The notes beneath the pieces are model-generated. The model was not told the DNA's origin, did no database searches, and saw only the letters and a program-made list of their open reading frames with translations. From NCBI RefSeq assembly GCF_003259695.1, contig NZ_PZJH01000011.1, forward strand, positions 1 through 36,589: a DNA stretch of 36,589 nucleotides, read 5' to 3'. Every line of letters starts with the position of its first letter. Positions within the stretch are counted from its first letter, which is position 1. Shown here piece after piece: positions 34,944 through 36,589 of the stretch. The stretch is from Macrococcus epidermidis. GTDB lineage: Bacteria > Bacillota > Bacilli > Staphylococcales > Staphylococcaceae. The translations under genes and the position numbers were made by a program.

Positions 34944-36296
34944 CTACTCCCACACACGAATTTTATAATCATAGATACCATGTATTTTTCCACCATCAGA
35001 AATAAATGATTTTACATGTTGAACATGCTCCTCCGTAATCATTTCTCCCTCTAATATGTAAGGAATACCTGGAGGATACGGAATAATATGTTCTGCACAT
35101 ACACGACCTATACTTTTATCTAACGTTATATTGATAATATTATTTGAAGTTTGGGCAATATAACTTCCATCTAATTGATTATATAACATCTCACTTTTAA
35201 CTTCATTACTATCTCTGTTATTATCTAATTTTATATTATTTATTCTATCAATCAATAACTCAAATAAATAACGATCATTCTCATGCCATAATGGCAATAC
35301 ACATAATACAAACTTTTCATTACTCAACTCAGTAAATATACCGTATCTCTCTAATAAATGCGCTAATTCTATACCACTATAATGCTCGTGCATCAACATT
35401 ATCTTCAGTGGATCCTCTGCTTCTATAACATCAAAGACTTTGCGCAGTGCTTTTAGTAATGTCGTTCTACGCTTAAAAAATAATCTATCTTTATAATGCT
35501 TATAAAAGGTATCTGCGTGTTCTAAACCTAACATTAGCATATACGAAGGACTAGAAGATTGTAGTATCGAAAGTAAATGATTTATCTGGTGTTTTATATC
35601 TTCAGGAATAGCATGATTTATATGAATAACTGAACTCATTGTAAATGCAGGTAATGTCTTATGATAAGACTGTACTACGAAATCAGCTGCGTATTTTAAT
35701 GAACTTACAGGAAAATGCTCTGAAATATTAAAATGCGCGCCATGCGCTTCATCAATTAATACAGGAATATGATAACGATGAAAATACTCAATTGCCGCTT
35801 TAATATCATATGTTTCACCAAAATAATTAGGATATGTTAATACCGCTAATTTAATATGAGGCAACACATCTTTATCAATAGCTCCTATATCAATTCCACT
35901 ATACTCTTTTGTAGTATATGAAACATTTGTCGGTAAAATATATGCGCTACCTTTTCCCAATGCAATCGCATTATAAATTGATTTGTGCGCATTTCTCATA
36001 ATAGCAACACTCGGAACTTCACCAGCCTCTATAAAGGAAAGAATCACTGCCAGTAAACCAACAGTTGTACCGTTTACTAAAAAACGTGAATCATATCCCT
36101 CTTTGTCAATCGATAATTGACTATTCTTTATAATATCATCAGGATGATGATAATCATCCATACCTGAAATTTCTGTAACATCGTATTTTAATTCTAAGTT
36201 ATCAAGATGTCCTATCGTTTGATAATGGTGACCAGGAACATGCAGTGAAATTGGAATTTGTTTAAAATGTTCAATCATAGCATTATACATTTTCAT
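34944..36296 (-). CDS. Orn/Lys/Arg decarboxylase family PLP protein (YaaO-like)
   Basis: Fold-type I PLP decarboxylase of 450 residues; staphylococci and Bacillus (YaaO) carry a homologue beside tmk. PLP contacts are visible: VNGTTVG (74-80), DEAHGAHF (182-189) and the Schiff-base Lys213 in SYHKT (210-214). A short C-terminal domain ends in IPYPPGIP..., typical of the family. It lacks the N-terminal response-regulator-like wing of the large inducible enterobacterial enzymes. Substrate (lysine, arginine or ornithine) and role in polyamine synthesis cannot be decided. ATG 36296 lies 8 nt after GGAG; an upstream 10-codon extension lacks support. It follows an rRNA operon terminator. Confidence 0.88.
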   Translation of the reverse strand: MKMYNAMIEHFKQIPISLHVPGHHYQTIGHLDNLELKYDVTEISGMDDYHHPDDIIKNSQLSIDKEGYDSRFLVNGTTVGLLAVILSFIEAGEVPSVAIMRNAHKSIYNAIALGKGSAYILPTNVSYTTKEYSGIDIGAIDKDVLPHIKLAVLTYPNYFGETYDIKAAIEYFHRYHIPVLIDEAHGAHFNISEHFPVSSLKYAADFVVQSYHKTLPAFTMSSVIHINHAIPEDIKHQINHLLSILQSSSPSYMLMLGLEHADTFYKHYKDRLFFKRRTTLLKALRKVFDVIEAEDPLKIMLMHEHYSGIELAHLLERYGIFTELSNEKFVLCVLPLWHENDRYLFELLIDRINNIKLDNNRDSNEVKSEMLYNQLDGSYIAQTSNNIINITLDKSIGRVCAEHIIPYPPGIPYILEGEMITEEHVQHVKSFISDGGKIHGIYDYKIRVWE

Positions 36297-36363
36297 AGAA
36301 AGAACTCCTTTAATTTTACAAATCATTTCTATATGTTAAACATTTTCATTACTTCTATCTTTT

Positions 36364-36372
36364 ATTGTACCA
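36364..36372 (-). promoter_or_regulatory. possible extended -10 promoter of the decarboxylase-tmk operon
   Basis: TGGTACAAT (36372-36364, minus strand) is an extended -10 lying between the rRNA terminator and the decarboxylase start. No good -35 is present. Confidence 0.4.
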
Positions 36373-36420
36373 ACATTTTTAAAACTAAGTATCTAATAAT
36401 AAAAACACTTAAAAAAATGC

Positions 36421-36448
36421 AAAAAAAAGAGACCTTAACAGGTCACTC
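36421..36448 (-). terminator. terminator of the right-end rRNA operon
   Basis: GACCT/AGGTC arms (36431-36435 and 36440-36444), extendable past one mismatch, with a 4-nt loop and eight T on the minus strand. It lies about 45 nt after the 5S 3' end. Confidence 0.82.
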
Positions 36449-36490
36449 GTTTGCGGCTCATCGCATCCATTTAAGGTATTACTATAAATC

Positions 36491-36589
36491 TGCCCGGCAA
36501 CGTCCTACTCTCGCGGATCGTAAGACCAACTACCATCGGCGCTAGAGAGCTTAACTTCTGTGTTCGGTATGGGAACAGGTGTGACCTCT
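36491..36589 (-). rRNA. rrf: 5S ribosomal RNA, 3' part, truncated by window edge
   Basis: The 3' end of a 5S gene (CGTTGCCGGGCA on the minus strand) lies at about 36491. The sequence continues through the conserved 5S body to the window edge; about 17 bases of the 5' end are missing. The terminator downstream shows it is last in its operon, the normal place for 5S after 16S-23S. The segment 36513-36589 is identical to 1-77. Confidence 0.95.

Noticed and set aside
36258-36545. Plus-strand ORF of 95 codons across the decarboxylase start and 5S
   Set aside because: It covers the promoter, the rRNA terminator and 5S rRNA, and has no recognisable protein features.

Overview
The window is a conserved chromosomal housekeeping block from a low-GC, non-sporulating Gram-positive coccus, almost certainly Staphylococcaceae. 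The gene order (decarboxylase-tmk-darA-holB-ricT-yabA ... metG-tatD-rnmV-rsmA-veg-ispE-purR-ridA-spoVG-glmU-prs-rplY-pth-mfd-mazG-divIC-tilS-hpt-ftsH-hslO-cysK-folP-folB-folK-dus-lysS) is the Bacillus/Staphylococcus origin-proximal backbone without the sporulation genes that Bacillus carries between these loci. The protein sequences look staphylococcal. A dus gene between folK and lysS, a long SpoVG tail and general divergence point away from S. aureus and towards Macrococcus or Mammaliicoccus, but this genus guess is from memory and weak.

Layout: all protein genes read on the minus strand except one AbrB-family regulator at 29.7 kb. Read in the direction of transcription (right to left) the order is: the 3' part of a 5S rRNA gene and its terminator; a PLP decarboxylase, tmk, darA, holB, ricT, yabA, trmN6-like, yazA-like and rsmI (nucleotide supply, replication control, c-di-AMP sensing, RNA modification); a 303-bp divergent promoter region between abrB-like (+) and metG (-); metG-tatD; rnmV-rsmA (rRNA maturation); veg; ispE; purR-ridA-spoVG; glmU-prs (UDP-GlcNAc and PRPP); rplY; pth-mfd-flippase-mazG-rqcP-divIC; an S1-domain gene; tilS-hpt; ftsH-hslO; cysK; folP-folB-folK-dus-lysS; then the 5' part of a second 5S gene preceded by its own strong promoter.

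The two ends share an identical 77-base stretch of 5S rRNA in direct orientation. That is best explained as a de Bruijn contig ending in a collapsed rRNA repeat, not as a circular replicon.

No new gene system, mobile element, CRISPR array or prophage is visible. The points of interest are regulatory: three Spo0A-box-like TGTCGAA sites in the abrB/metG region, a sigma-B-type promoter and structured leader before rplY, tandem promoters at veg, a PurR box at purR, a possible CymR-type site at cysK, and a 5S gene that seems to be first in its transcription unit.
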